DNA of 64,000 bases from CBFFRJ01 sp965644225 (GCF_965644225.1 NZ_CBFFRJ010000007.1:1-64000); one strand, 5' to 3'. Positions 51,759-61,650 are shown, numbered from the stretch's first letter. The notes: generated from the letters alone by a model not told the origin. Numbers and translations are program-made.

Positions 51759-53606
51759 TCAGATAGACAGCTTTTTAACGCGCTTGCCGCCGTACAGCAG
51801 GTTCACGATGGCACGGGTGCCGACGATAGCGGTAAACATAGAGGTCGCCACACCGATACCGGTGGTAATCGCAAACCCTTTAATCGCACCAGTACCGACC
51901 GCATACAGGATAAGCACTTTAATCAGCGTCGTGATGTTGGCATCAAAAATGGAGCTGAACGCCCCGCGATAACCTTCATCGATCGCCTGCTGCACCGTAC
52001 GTCCGTTGCTCAATTCTTCTTTGATACGTTCGTTTATCAGTACGTTGGCGTCGACCGCCACCGCAAGGGTTAGCACGATACCTGCAATCCCCGGCATACT
52101 CAGCGTCGCCCCTGGCAGCAGGGACATAATCCCAACAATCAGGATCAGGTTCGCCACCAGCGCCGTGGTCGCAATCAGACCAAACTTCTTGTAGAAGAAA
52201 ATCATAAACAGAATGGAGACGCCCAGACCCGCCAGGCAGGCTTCCAGACCCTGTTGGATGTTCTGCATACCCAGAGTTGGACCGATAGTACGTTCTTCAA
52301 CAATCTGAATCGGCGCAATCAGTGCGCCCGCACGCAGCAGCAGGGAGAGCTGACGCGCTTCGTTCGGGTTGTTGATACCGGTGATACGGAAGCTGTTACC
52401 CAGACGAGACTGGATATTGGCGATGTTAATCACCTCTTCCTGTTTCACCAGCACCGCACGACCGTTAGCGTCTTTCTTACCGCTGTCTTTGTACTCCACA
52501 AACAGGGTCGCCATCGGCTTACCGATGTTGTCCTTGGTGAAGTTAGACATGATGTTACCGCCAGCGCTGTCCAGAGAGATGTTAACCTGCGGCTGGTTGT
52601 ACTCATCCTGGCTGGAGGTGGAGTCGGTAATATGGTCGCCGGTCAGGATCACACGTTTGTACAGCACAACGGGCTGTCCTTCACGCATTTGCTTGACCTC
52701 AGAATCGCCCGGAACACGACCCGTCGCCGCGGCTGACTGGTCAACATTGCTGTTTACCAGACGGAATTCCAGAGTGGCTGTTGCACCGAGGATCTCTTTC
52801 GCCCGCGCCGTATCCTGAATACCCGGCAGTTCGACCACAATGCGGTCCGCGCCCTGACGTTGTACCAGAGGCTCAGCAACACCCAGCTGGTTCACACGGT
52901 TACGCAGAATATTGATGTTCTGCTGAACTGCATATTCACGTGCTTCGCTCAGACGCGCATCGGTCATGACCGCACGCAGAACGTTGTCGCCCTGGTTAGT
53001 CAGCACCAGATCACGATGACGGCCAGCAAGGTAAGTATTTGCCTGGTCGCGCGCCGCAGAGTCACGGAATTGAATGCTCAGGCCGAAGTTATCTTCCTTA
53101 CGCACGGTGGTGTAAGGAATGCCTTTTTCGCGTAGATCGCTACGCAGGCCGTCGATATTTTGTTCCTGAAGTTTGCCCAGCGCCGTATCCATATCCACTT
53201 CCATCAGGAAGTGTACGCCGCCACGCAGGTCAAGACCCAGTTTCATGGGTTCAGCATGGATAGCTGTCAGCCAGTATGGCGTCGCCGGAGCAAGGTTAAG
53301 CGCCACGACAAACTGATCGCCAAGTTCCGCTACCAGCGCTTCGCGAGCCCGGAGCTGTGTATCAGTGCTGTCAAAGCGAGCGAGAATAGCGCCGTTTTCC
53401 AGTGCCACAGACTTCGCGTTGATATTTTCTTGTTGTAGAGTTTTCTGGACCTGGATCAGCGTTTGTTCACTGGCGGCGACACCGCGCGCGCCAGTGACCT
53501 GAACAGCCGGATCCTCACCATACAGGTTGGGAAGCGCGTACAGCAGGCCGACGGTAATCACGACGACCAGCATGACGTACTTCCACAAAGGATAACGATT
53601 TAACAC
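51759..53606 (-). CDS. secD: Protein translocase subunit SecD
   Basis: 615 residues: one N-terminal helix, a large periplasmic P1 domain (about 30-450), and five more helices. Conserved GLDLRGGVHFLMEVD (about 124-138) and VLTLAVAVDANVLINERIKEE with the proton-path Asp. Confidence 0.98.
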   Translation of the reverse strand: MLNRYPLWKYVMLVVVITVGLLYALPNLYGEDPAVQVTGARGVAASEQTLIQVQKTLQQENINAKSVALENGAILARFDSTDTQLRAREALVAELGDQFVVALNLAPATPYWLTAIHAEPMKLGLDLRGGVHFLMEVDMDTALGKLQEQNIDGLRSDLREKGIPYTTVRKEDNFGLSIQFRDSAARDQANTYLAGRHRDLVLTNQGDNVLRAVMTDARLSEAREYAVQQNINILRNRVNQLGVAEPLVQRQGADRIVVELPGIQDTARAKEILGATATLEFRLVNSNVDQSAAATGRVPGDSEVKQMREGQPVVLYKRVILTGDHITDSTSSQDEYNQPQVNISLDSAGGNIMSNFTKDNIGKPMATLFVEYKDSGKKDANGRAVLVKQEEVINIANIQSRLGNSFRITGINNPNEARQLSLLLRAGALIAPIQIVEERTIGPTLGMQNIQQGLEACLAGLGVSILFMIFFYKKFGLIATTALVANLILIVGIMSLLPGATLSMPGIAGIVLTLAVAVDANVLINERIKEELSNGRTVQQAIDEGYRGAFSSIFDANITTLIKVLILYAVGTGAIKGFAITTGIGVATSMFTAIVGTRAIVNLLYGGKRVKKLSI

Positions 53607-53633
53607 GGCAGTTCCCTTTGGGAAAACAAGAAA

Positions 53634-53966
53634 TTACAGCGCCTTCATTGTGCCTTTCGGCAAAACGGCAGCTACGAAGTCGCGTTTGATAACCACTTCA
53701 GTGGTATCGTTCAGGGCGATAGCCAGGTAGCCAGTATCCGCTACTTTGGTCACACGACCGACCAGACCGCCAGTGGTCAATACTTCATCGCCCTTGGCGA
53801 TAGAGCTCATCAGATTCTTGTGCTCTTTAGTACGTTTCTGTTGAGGGCGCAGGATCATGAAATAGAAAATCAGACCAAACACCGCCAACATCAGGATCAA
53901 AGACATCGGGCTGCCCTGCGCCGGTGCGCCGCCTGCTGCTACCGCATCAGAAATAAAAAAGCTCAT
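53634..53966 (-). CDS. yajC: Sec translocon accessory protein YajC
   Basis: 110 residues, single membrane helix (about 19-41) ending in MILRPQQKRTKEHKNL, then a small cytoplasmic domain (VLTTGGLVGRV). Partner of SecDF. Sits between tgt and secD as in E. coli. Confidence 0.97.
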   Translation of the reverse strand: MSFFISDAVAAGGAPAQGSPMSLILMLAVFGLIFYFMILRPQQKRTKEHKNLMSSIAKGDEVLTTGGLVGRVTKVADTGYLAIALNDTTEVVIKRDFVAAVLPKGTMKAL

Positions 53967-53988
53967 TCAAATTTCCTCATTATTTATA

Positions 53989-55116
53989 TTAATCAACGTT
54001 TAAAGGCGGAACATCCCGTCCCTGACGTTGGTAAAAATCGGTCACGAAGCTCTCTAATTTACCCTCTTCGATAGCCTTACGTAAACCAGCCATTAAACGC
54101 TGATAGTAACGCAGGTTATGAATGGTATTGAGTCGCGCGCCCAATATTTCATTACAACGATCGAGATGATGCAGGTAAGCGAGAGAATAATGACGACAGG
54201 TATAGCAATCACACTCAGCGTCGAGTGGGCCAGTATCGCTCTTATATTTCGCATTACGGATTTTCACCACGCCGTTGGTCACAAACAGATGACCGTTACG
54301 GGCATTACGCGTTGGCATAACGCAGTCGAACATATCAATGCCGCGACGAACGCCTTCCACCAGATCTTCTGGCTTACCAACCCCCATCAGGTAACGCGGT
54401 TTATCTGCCGGGATCTGCGGGCAAACGTGTTCCAGAATGCGGTGCATATCGGCTTTCGGTTCGCCCACAGCCAGACCGCCGACAGCGTAGCCATCAAAGC
54501 CAATCTCTACCAGACCTTTGACGGAGATATCACGTAAATCTTCGTAAACGCTGCCCTGAATGATGCCAAAAAGCGCATTCGGGTTATTAAGTGAGTCAAA
54601 ACGGTCGCGACTGCGTTTTGCCCAGTGCAGTGACATTTCCATCGAGCGCTTAGCATAATCCCAGTCCGCAGGATAAGGCGTGCATTCGTCAAAGATCATC
54701 ACGATATCGGAACCCAGATCGTACTGGATCTCCATCGACTTTTCCGGATCGAGGAAAATCGGATCGCCGTTGATCGGGTTACGGAAATGTACGCCTGCTT
54801 CGGTGATCTTGCGGATATCGCCCAGGCTGAAAACCTGGAAGCCGCCGGAATCGGTAAGGATCGGCCCTTTCCACTGCATAAAATCATGCAGATCGCCGTG
54901 CAACTTCATGATTTCCTGACCAGGACGTAGCCATAAATGGAAGGTATTGCCAAGAATGATTTGCGCGCCCGTCTCTTCGACTTCTTCAGGCGTCATTCCT
55001 TTCACGGTACCGTAGGTGCCAACAGGCATAAAAGCTGGCGTTTCCACTACGCCACAATCAAACACCAGGCGGCCGCGACGGGCGCGACCATCGGTGGTAT
55101 CGAGTTCAAATTTCAC
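53989..55116 (-). CDS. tgt: tRNA-guanine transglycosylase
   Basis: 375 residues. It exchanges guanine-34 for preQ1 in queuosine tRNAs. Nucleophile and acid-base aspartates lie in LTDSGGFQVFSL and RGIDMFDCVMPTRNARNGHLF. The zinc site is CDCYTCRHYS...H. Translation starts at a GTG (55116) behind GGAGGAT, as in E. coli. In E. coli queA is directly upstream; here arcA-arcD separate them and tgt has its own promoter. Confidence 0.97.
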   Translation of the reverse strand: MKFELDTTDGRARRGRLVFDCGVVETPAFMPVGTYGTVKGMTPEEVEETGAQIILGNTFHLWLRPGQEIMKLHGDLHDFMQWKGPILTDSGGFQVFSLGDIRKITEAGVHFRNPINGDPIFLDPEKSMEIQYDLGSDIVMIFDECTPYPADWDYAKRSMEMSLHWAKRSRDRFDSLNNPNALFGIIQGSVYEDLRDISVKGLVEIGFDGYAVGGLAVGEPKADMHRILEHVCPQIPADKPRYLMGVGKPEDLVEGVRRGIDMFDCVMPTRNARNGHLFVTNGVVKIRNAKYKSDTGPLDAECDCYTCRHYSLAYLHHLDRCNEILGARLNTIHNLRYYQRLMAGLRKAIEEGKLESFVTDFYQRQGRDVPPLNVD

Positions 55117-55165
55117 ACATCCTCCAGCATCAGAGAAACAGTCTGATGACGAACAAAAGAGGTGC

Positions 55166-55195
55166 ATTCTAGCAACCATCAAAGCCGCACCACAA
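55166..55195 (-). promoter_or_regulatory. Promoter of tgt-yajC-secDF
   Basis: On the minus strand TTGTGG, an 18-bp spacer and TAGAAT preceded by TGC (extended -10), about 50 bp before the tgt start. Confidence 0.6.
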
Positions 55196-55245
55196 GCAAG
55201 CCCGGCACACTTCAATCGATCCCTTGATATTTATGTAAAGCACAA

Positions 55246-55277
55246 CGGGCACTGCGTGTTCAATCTCACAGTGCCCG
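55246..55277 (-). terminator. Hairpin downstream of arcA
   Basis: Perfect 9-bp stem CGGGCACTG / CAGTGCCCG with a 14-nt loop, followed by a weakly T-rich stretch on the minus strand, 33 bp after the arcA stop. Likely end of the arcDA message. Confidence 0.6.
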
Positions 55278-55309
55278 TGCATATTTTGCCGCCGTATTTC
55301 GTTTAAAAC

Positions 55310-56584
55310 TTAGTCATCAACCGCATCGCGAATAATCGGACAGGTCATACAGTGCGCACCGCCGCGACCACGACCAAGTTCGCTCCCCACAATTTCAATC
55401 ACCTCAACGCCTGCTTTACGTAGCTGAGTATTGGTCTGGGTATTGCGGTCATAGGCCATTACCACGCCCGGCGATAGCGCCACCATATTATTGCCGCTGT
55501 CCCACTGCTGACGTTCCATATCGTAGTGATTGCCTTCGGTTTCCACTACGCGCAGTTTCTTCAGATTCAGCGCACCCGCAACCGCCTCGACAAAACTACC
55601 GTTGTCACGACTGAGTCTCATGCCCGTCGGGCCATCGTCAGGGCGCAGAGAAAAGGTCTTAATCTGATTCACAATATGGGGATAAAGCGTAACCACATCG
55701 CGATCGCAAAAGGTAAAGACGGTATCCAGATGCATCGCCGCCCGCAGCTTCGGCATTGCCGCAATCATCACTCGCTCAACGCCGGAGGCTTTATTGGCAA
55801 ACAGCGCCGCCGCCAGCTGGGTGAGCGCCTGGTGCGAGGTGCGTTCACTCATGCCAATCAGCACCGTTTTGTTGCCAATCGGCATCACGTCACCGCCTTC
55901 CAGCGTCGCGCTACCGTGATGAATGGTCGGGTCCCCCCACCAGACGTTAACGTTTTGCGCAGCAAAATCCGGATGGAACTTATAAATCGCCGTGGTCAGA
56001 ATGGTCTCTTCATGACGGGCCGGCCAGTACAGCGGATTGAGCGTCACGCCGCCGTAAATCCAGCAGGTGGTATCGCGGGTATAGAGCGTATTCGGCAGCG
56101 GCGGCAGCAGGTATTCCGTAATACCGACCGCTTCGCGGATCAGCTTCAGCTCTTCGTTATCCGTATAGCCTTGCTGGGCCAGTTCGAAGGTCGACAGCCC
56201 GCCGATCAGCACTTCTGCCAGCATTCGTGGCGGGAGGCTTTCAAGAAAACTCCGTGTCTCATTGAGGATCCCCAGCGAAACTTCATTCGGGACGATTTGC
56301 TGGTCGAGCACCCATTTTCTGGCCTCCGGCAGCGCCATGGTTTCAGCCAGCAGGTTATGCATCTCAACAACGTCCACACCGCGTTCGCGCATTTTGGTCA
56401 TAAAGTCGAAATGATCGCGTCTGGCGCGTTCAACCCACAGCACATCGTCAAACAGCAATTCGTCACAGTTGCCAGGGGTGAGTCGGTTATGTGCGCGTCC
56501 TGGTGCACAGACCATCACTTTACGTAATGTTCCCACTTCCGAATGCACGCCAAACGGGTGCTGAACAGTTTCTTTTGTAAACAT
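55310..56584 (-). CDS. arcA: Arginine deiminase
   Basis: 424 residues, guanidine-modifying enzyme superfamily. It hydrolyses L-arginine to citrulline and ammonia. Visible motifs: NTLYTRDTTCW, EGGDVMPIG, the His in MHLDTVFTF, and the catalytic Cys412 in GGAHCMTCPI. The second gene of a pair with the antiporter gene 13 bp upstream. The other genes of the full pathway (ornithine carbamoyltransferase, carbamate kinase) are not in the window. Not present at this site in E. coli. A role in acid resistance or energy supply is inferred from the family. Confidence 0.93.
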   Translation of the reverse strand: MFTKETVQHPFGVHSEVGTLRKVMVCAPGRAHNRLTPGNCDELLFDDVLWVERARRDHFDFMTKMRERGVDVVEMHNLLAETMALPEARKWVLDQQIVPNEVSLGILNETRSFLESLPPRMLAEVLIGGLSTFELAQQGYTDNEELKLIREAVGITEYLLPPLPNTLYTRDTTCWIYGGVTLNPLYWPARHEETILTTAIYKFHPDFAAQNVNVWWGDPTIHHGSATLEGGDVMPIGNKTVLIGMSERTSHQALTQLAAALFANKASGVERVMIAAMPKLRAAMHLDTVFTFCDRDVVTLYPHIVNQIKTFSLRPDDGPTGMRLSRDNGSFVEAVAGALNLKKLRVVETEGNHYDMERQQWDSGNNMVALSPGVVMAYDRNTQTNTQLRKAGVEVIEIVGSELGRGRGGAHCMTCPIIRDAVDD

Positions 56585-56597
56585 AATAAATCCTTAA

Positions 56598-58040
56598 TTA
56601 AATGGTAATCGCGCCGGTAGCAATGCTGATGATTGCGAAAGCCGCTGCAATCATCAGGATGGCGAACAGAGCTGTTTCAGTTTTATTTCTGAACAAACAA
56701 GCACGCTGCTCGCGTCGGGCATAGAGATAAAGAAGCGTGCCAGGGCCATAAATGATGGCGGAGAGGAGCAGGTACTTCATGCCGCCCGCATAAATCATCA
56801 GCAGCGCATAGCCAGTTGCGAGCAACGAAAAAATCAGATCTTTTTTGCGCGCCGCATCAGCGGTCTCGTAGGTTTCACGGTTTACCGCCAGTTTCAGTCC
56901 GTAAGCCCCGACCAGCAGATAGGGAATCAGGGTCAGAGAGCTGGTCAATTCAAGTGCAAGCTGGAAAGCGTATTCGCTAAACAGCGTCAGAATCAGGAAC
57001 ACCTGGATGGTACAGTTGGTTAGCCAAACGGCCGCGGAAGGTACGCCATTGCGATTTTCAGTGCTAAATACTCGCGGTATCAGGCGATTTTCAGCAGCGG
57101 AAAAGAGCACTTCAGCCGCCAGCAACGACCACGAAAGATAAGCGCCCAGCACTGAGATAAGCAGCCCGATGCTGATAAAAACTGCCCCCCAGCGGCCAAC
57201 AATCGCTTCCAGTACACCGGCCATTGAAGGCTGACGCAGGGCCGCAAGTTCAGGTCGCAACAACACGCCGTAGGAGAGCATGGTAATCAGCACCAGCAGA
57301 CACAGGACGCCGATAAAACCTAATACGGTGGCGGTCCCTACATGCTTACGATCGCTTGCATAACGTGAATAGACGCTGGCGCCTTCGATACCGAGGAAAA
57401 CAAATACCGTGACAAGCATAGTGCTACGTACCTGACTAAACAGGGATTCCGTTGCCAGCCCGGAGGTATCAGTAAACCCGCGGAAGTTAAGTGTGAAAAT
57501 GTCGGCTTTAAATGCGAAGATTAAAACGATAACAAAAATAAATATTGGCAAAATCTTCGCAATCGTCGCGATAGTATTAAGCGATGCAGCCGTCTTTACG
57601 CCACGTAGCAGCAAAATATGGAATGACCATAAAATGGCAGATGCCACTGCAACAGCAAATAACGTATTACCATCACCAAAAACTGGAAAGAATGCGCCTA
57701 ATGTAGATTTAATCAAAACAAAATAAGAAACATTACCAATGCAGGTCCCGGCCCAGAAACCTAACGCGGAAGCAAAGCCGGTATAATCGCCAAACCCTTC
57801 TTTCGCATAAATAAAAACACCGGAATCGAGATCGGGTTTACGCTGCGCCAGCGTCTGAAACACCAATGCCAGCGTCAGCATCCCGCCGCCAGCAATACAC
57901 CAGGCAATAATGGCACCCAGTCCTCCTGTCGCACGGCCGAAGGTTGCGGGTAGCGAGAAAATCCCGGCGCCGATCATAGAGCCGACCACCAGCGCGGTAA
58001 GCGACCACAGCGACAATTTGTTCGATGATGAACTTGTCAT
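56598..58040 (-). CDS. arcD: Arginine/ornithine (or citrulline) antiporter, APC family
   Basis: 480 residues and 12-13 membrane helices. It belongs to the basic amino acid/polyamine antiporter group of the APC superfamily, with the helix-1 motif LVVGSMIGAGIFSLPATF (about 17-34) and helix-6 EGASVYSRYA. It should exchange external arginine for ornithine or citrulline. An AAGGAAT ribosome site precedes the ATG. It is the first gene of arcD-arcA, behind an AT-rich region. Confidence 0.88.
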   Translation of the reverse strand: MTSSSSNKLSLWSLTALVVGSMIGAGIFSLPATFGRATGGLGAIIAWCIAGGGMLTLALVFQTLAQRKPDLDSGVFIYAKEGFGDYTGFASALGFWAGTCIGNVSYFVLIKSTLGAFFPVFGDGNTLFAVAVASAILWSFHILLLRGVKTAASLNTIATIAKILPIFIFVIVLIFAFKADIFTLNFRGFTDTSGLATESLFSQVRSTMLVTVFVFLGIEGASVYSRYASDRKHVGTATVLGFIGVLCLLVLITMLSYGVLLRPELAALRQPSMAGVLEAIVGRWGAVFISIGLLISVLGAYLSWSLLAAEVLFSAAENRLIPRVFSTENRNGVPSAAVWLTNCTIQVFLILTLFSEYAFQLALELTSSLTLIPYLLVGAYGLKLAVNRETYETADAARKKDLIFSLLATGYALLMIYAGGMKYLLLSAIIYGPGTLLYLYARREQRACLFRNKTETALFAILMIAAAFAIISIATGAITI

Positions 58041-58403
58041 GGTATTCCTTATAACATTAACAATAAATTATTCTGAAAAAAATAAAGGTCACCTGAGAAA
58101 TTAAATAATCAGGTTTGAGTTCGACGCTAAGAATGTCGCTAATAATGACGAGCGGGTTAGTTATGACACATGACAATTAAATAAAACATAAACACACACA
58201 AATTCAATTTCCGATTCAAAAACTGACAATGTTAATAAAAACCATACACTATCAAATTAAGACATCATTAATAACACAAAGTCAGGAAGACAGAGGGAAT
58301 ATAAATAAAAAGACGACATTCAATTACACACCATTAACATTAATGACTATTCGAATAAATATAAACAAAAGTTCAACGGCAGAGAAATAACAGCAGGAGG
58401 GAG
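58041..58403. promoter_or_regulatory. AT-rich region upstream of arcD
   Basis: About 360 bp without a gene, very rich in A and T compared with the flanking genes. It should hold the arcDA promoter. One FNR-type half site (TTGAT on the minus strand, 58251-58255) and several ATTCA/TGAAT pentamers occur, but none forms a convincing FNR or ArgR box. Confidence 0.5.
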
Positions 58404-58435
58404 AAAAAGCACCCGACCGCAATAACCGCGGCCGG
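58403..58435 (-). terminator. Terminator of queA
   Basis: 8-bp stem CCGGCCGC / GCGGTCGG (one G-U pair) with a 7-nt loop, then GTGC and T5 on the minus strand, 14 bp after the queA stop. It uncouples queA from the genes that follow. Confidence 0.75.
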
Positions 58436-58448
58436 ATAGATAATCGGC

Positions 58449-59513
58449 TCAGGGGCGTTCTTCAATTGCCTGTGGATTATGGGTAATAAACATGGCATCG
58501 CCGTAACTGAAGAAGCGATATTCGTGCGCGACCGCTTGCTGGTAGGCATGCATGGTGTGCTGATACCCGGCAAAGGCAGAGACCAGCATAATCAGAGTCG
58601 ATTCCGGAAGATGGAAGTTGGTCACCAGCGCATCGATGACCTTGTACTGGTAGCCCGGGTAGATAAAGATTTGCGTGTCGCCAAAGAAAGGCTCAATCAG
58701 GCCCCGCTTCGCGGCCTGGGCTGCGCTCTCCAGCGAACGAACGGAAGTGGTGCCGACGGCAATCACGCGATTACCCCGTTCTTTCGCCGCCAGTACCGCG
58801 TCCACAACGTCCTGCGGCACTTCAGCATATTCGGAATGCATGATGTGATCTTCAATAGTGTCAACGCGCACCGGCTGGAAGGTTCCGGCCCCGACGTGCA
58901 GGGTGACGAACGCCATCTCAATCCCTTTTTCACGCAGGCGCGCCAGCAGCGGCTCGTCAAAGTGCAGACCGGCGGTCGGTGCAGCAACGGCTCCAGGCTT
59001 CTGGCTGTAGACGGTCTGATAGAGTTCGCGGTCAGCGTCTTCGTCAGGCCTGTCAATATACGGCGGCAGCGGCATATGGCCGATAGCATTGAGAATATCG
59101 AGCACCGGGCGGGCATCGTTAAATTCCACTTCGAACAGCGCATCATGGCGGGCAACCATAGTGGCGTTGATGCTTTCATCGTCGCCCAGCAGCAGTTCTG
59201 CACCCGGCTTAGGCGCTTTGGAGGCACGGATATGCGCCAGAATACGTTTATCATCAAGCATACGCTCGACCAGCACTTCGATCTTACCGCCGCTGGCTTT
59301 ACGCCCGAACAAACGCGCCGGGATCACCCGGGTATTGTTAAAGACCAGCAGGTCGCCGGGATTGAGCTTGTCGAGTAAATCAGTGAAAGTGCCATGCGTC
59401 AGAGCGCCTGTCGGCCCCTCCAGTGACAGCAAGCGGCAACTACTGCGCTCAGCCTGCGGATAATGGGCAATCAGGGATTCAGGTAACTCAAAGGAAAAAT
59501 CGGTAACGCGCAT
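58449..59513 (-). CDS. queA: tRNA preQ1(34) S-adenosylmethionine ribosyltransferase-isomerase
   Basis: 354 residues. It adds the ribosyl part of S-adenosylmethionine to preQ1 in tRNA, giving epoxyqueuosine, the step after Tgt. Conserved SLIAHYPQAERSSCRLL, FNNTRVIPARL, AAPTAGLHFDEPLL and HVGAGTFQPVR segments. Two residues shorter than E. coli. Divergent from acpH. Confidence 0.97.
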   Translation of the reverse strand: MRVTDFSFELPESLIAHYPQAERSSCRLLSLEGPTGALTHGTFTDLLDKLNPGDLLVFNNTRVIPARLFGRKASGGKIEVLVERMLDDKRILAHIRASKAPKPGAELLLGDDESINATMVARHDALFEVEFNDARPVLDILNAIGHMPLPPYIDRPDEDADRELYQTVYSQKPGAVAAPTAGLHFDEPLLARLREKGIEMAFVTLHVGAGTFQPVRVDTIEDHIMHSEYAEVPQDVVDAVLAAKERGNRVIAVGTTSVRSLESAAQAAKRGLIEPFFGDTQIFIYPGYQYKVIDALVTNFHLPESTLIMLVSAFAGYQHTMHAYQQAVAHEYRFFSYGDAMFITHNPQAIEERP

Positions 59514-59666
59514 GACACTAACTCGAGAGGTAATTAAGAGGCAGGTAGTCTAGTGCCGGGGCGGGCTCCCTGCAACCTTTACCCCTGCGCAGAGTTCATA
59601 TACTCTGAATAATTCGTGTTGCAGGCAGTCAACGCCGACGCAACCTGAATAATAACGAGTCTATAA

Positions 59667-60248
59667 ATGAATTTTCTTGCTCACCTGCACCTGGCACACC
59701 TCGCTAACAGCTCGCTTTCCGGCAATTTGCTGGCCGATTTCGTTCGCGGCAACCCGGCAGACCACTATTCTGCCGATGTCGTGGCGGGTATTCATATGCA
59801 TCGTCGTATCGACGTGCTGACCGATAACCTGCCGGAAGTGAAACAGGCGCGCCAGTGGTTTCGACCGGAAACACGCAGGGTGGCGCCCATTACCCTTGAT
59901 GTGATGTGGGATCATTTCCTCTCCCGCCACTGGGCGCAAATCTCACCTCAGGTTCAGTTGAGTGAATTTGTGCGCTATGCCCATGCCCAGGTCAGCGTCA
60001 TTCTCCCGGATGCCCCGCCACGCTTCGTGGATCTCAATGATTATCTGTGGTCAGAACGCTGGATGGAGCGCTATCAGGAGATGGATTTCATCCAGCGGGT
60101 ACTTAACGGCATGGCCAGTCGCCGCCCGAAACTCGATGCCCTGCGCGACTCGTGGCAGGATCTGGACCAGCATTATGCTGCGCTTGAACAACTATTCTGG
60201 CAGTTTTACCCGCGCATGATGGCCCAGGCAAAAGCCCGGACCCTGTAA
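59667..60248 (+). CDS. acpH: Acyl carrier protein phosphodiesterase AcpH
   Basis: 193 residues, HD-like phosphodiesterase that removes the phosphopantetheine arm from acyl carrier protein. Starts MNFLAHLHLA, with DFVRG and the metal-binding pattern GIHMHRRIDVLTD and DVMWDHFLSRHW. Same place and length as E. coli AcpH (YajB). Confidence 0.94.
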   Translation: MNFLAHLHLAHLANSSLSGNLLADFVRGNPADHYSADVVAGIHMHRRIDVLTDNLPEVKQARQWFRPETRRVAPITLDVMWDHFLSRHWAQISPQVQLSEFVRYAHAQVSVILPDAPPRFVDLNDYLWSERWMERYQEMDFIQRVLNGMASRRPKLDALRDSWQDLDQHYAALEQLFWQFYPRMMAQAKARTL

Positions 60249-60249
60249 C

Positions 60250-61650
60250 TCAGGCGGCGTTGTCTTTCTGAATATCACGCCAGATTTTGAGCGCCATCCA
60301 CACCAGCACCAGCACACCCAGCACCAGCACCGCCCACACCAGCCAGGTACGCCACTGGCTTGCCTGTTCGGTCGGTGAAACTGCGCTCAGCCGGGACTCT
60401 CCTCCCAGCTTAACAGGCTCGTGCGCCATCGCTTCAGGCAAGAGGTCGGGAGCGTGTTGCTGGCGTAAACCAGCAGGGATTAAACCTTCCAGCGGCAAAG
60501 CGACATCCGTTGCCGCTTTGTTTCCCCAGGCAAGAATAAATGGCCCGTTCCCCTGGGCATTAAAAATAAGGTTCAGGCTCTCACGTAGCCCCGACACCTG
60601 CGGTAGCGCATCAGGGAGATGCGCATTAATGGTCGTCAGACGAATGCCCTGCACAAGCTGGCCCGGGAGCGCAATGTCATCCGACATCTGCTCATTAAGA
60701 TGAAACAACACTTCTTTGCCCAGAGGCTGCCATTTGTCCTCTGCGCTTGCCCGCCATTCGAGGGCGACCGGCAAAACACCGTCGTTCTCCAGCCTGACAG
60801 ACAACGCGTTAAGGGGCTGTGGCCGGGACCACTGGTACTGCACCTCATCCGCTGAAATACGATTTGCCCACCCGGAAAGGCTCACATTTTCCCCCCGGGT
60901 TGCCGAACTGTCCCCAACCCCAACGACGCTGGCACGATTGAGGGTTAGCGGAAGTGTGGGGGTATCAAAAACCAGCAGTAAATAACGCGGCCCCTCTGGC
61001 GACATCGTGAGCGCGGTAGCGATCTTATTCAACGTCAGCCGATCGTCCCCGCTGGCAATATCCATCAGCGGCGCATCTTTTTGCAGCAGCCCCCATTCAC
61101 GCATATCGGAACTGAAGTAGAGCGCGGCTCTGCCCTGCCAGTTCTCTGCCGGTTTGTCCCAGCCAAGCTGAAGCTGCGAAACGCTAATCGACCCAGCGCT
61201 GTTTTCAGGCAACACCAGCAGGTAGCTTTTGCCGACACCGTCAACACGCCCGCTTTCCAGCTTGATTTCATAACCGCTGGATGAACGGAGCCAAACGCGC
61301 TCGCCCTGAAGATCATCACTGTTCGTCGATTCAACCGGCGACGTGGTGAGAGGGAAAATACGCAGCTCAGTGGGTGGCAGAGCAACGGTCGCTGTTTTCT
61401 GCTTTTCGAGAGAAAAAGGAACCCGCTCTCCCTGGTGGTTGAACACCCGGACATCACGTAAATCCGGCCAGGCGCTCTGCCGATAGACATCCGCAGGCAG
61501 ACTCACCCGATACCAGGGAGAGGATTCAGGGGTCGCCAGCGCCCTTCCCCAGCCATAATCCTGCGGCGTTTCCGCTATATCATCACTGGCAAATCCGCCT
61601 GATGCCACACTTAGGAGTGCGCCAATGGCAACATATTTCATCCATTTCAT
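60250..61650 (-). CDS. DUF3999 family exported membrane protein
   Basis: 466 residues: signal peptide (to about residue 22, MKWMKYVAIGALLSVASGGFAS), a long beta-rich periplasmic part (about 23-425) and one C-terminal membrane helix (about 434-456, LVWAVLVLGVLVLVWMAL) with a short charged tail. No catalytic motif recognised. It overlaps the DUF2339 gene by 4 bp (ATGA), so the two are coupled and the products probably form an envelope complex. The gene ends 2 bp from convergent acpH. Not in E. coli at this site. Confidence 0.8.
   Translation of the reverse strand: MKWMKYVAIGALLSVASGGFASDDIAETPQDYGWGRALATPESSPWYRVSLPADVYRQSAWPDLRDVRVFNHQGERVPFSLEKQKTATVALPPTELRIFPLTTSPVESTNSDDLQGERVWLRSSSGYEIKLESGRVDGVGKSYLLVLPENSAGSISVSQLQLGWDKPAENWQGRAALYFSSDMREWGLLQKDAPLMDIASGDDRLTLNKIATALTMSPEGPRYLLLVFDTPTLPLTLNRASVVGVGDSSATRGENVSLSGWANRISADEVQYQWSRPQPLNALSVRLENDGVLPVALEWRASAEDKWQPLGKEVLFHLNEQMSDDIALPGQLVQGIRLTTINAHLPDALPQVSGLRESLNLIFNAQGNGPFILAWGNKAATDVALPLEGLIPAGLRQQHAPDLLPEAMAHEPVKLGGESRLSAVSPTEQASQWRTWLVWAVLVLGVLVLVWMALKIWRDIQKDNAA

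Noticed and set aside
58041..58403. ArgR or FNR boxes upstream of arcD
   Set aside because: ATTCA pentamers are present but not as the needed inverted pair, and only one FNR half site is seen.
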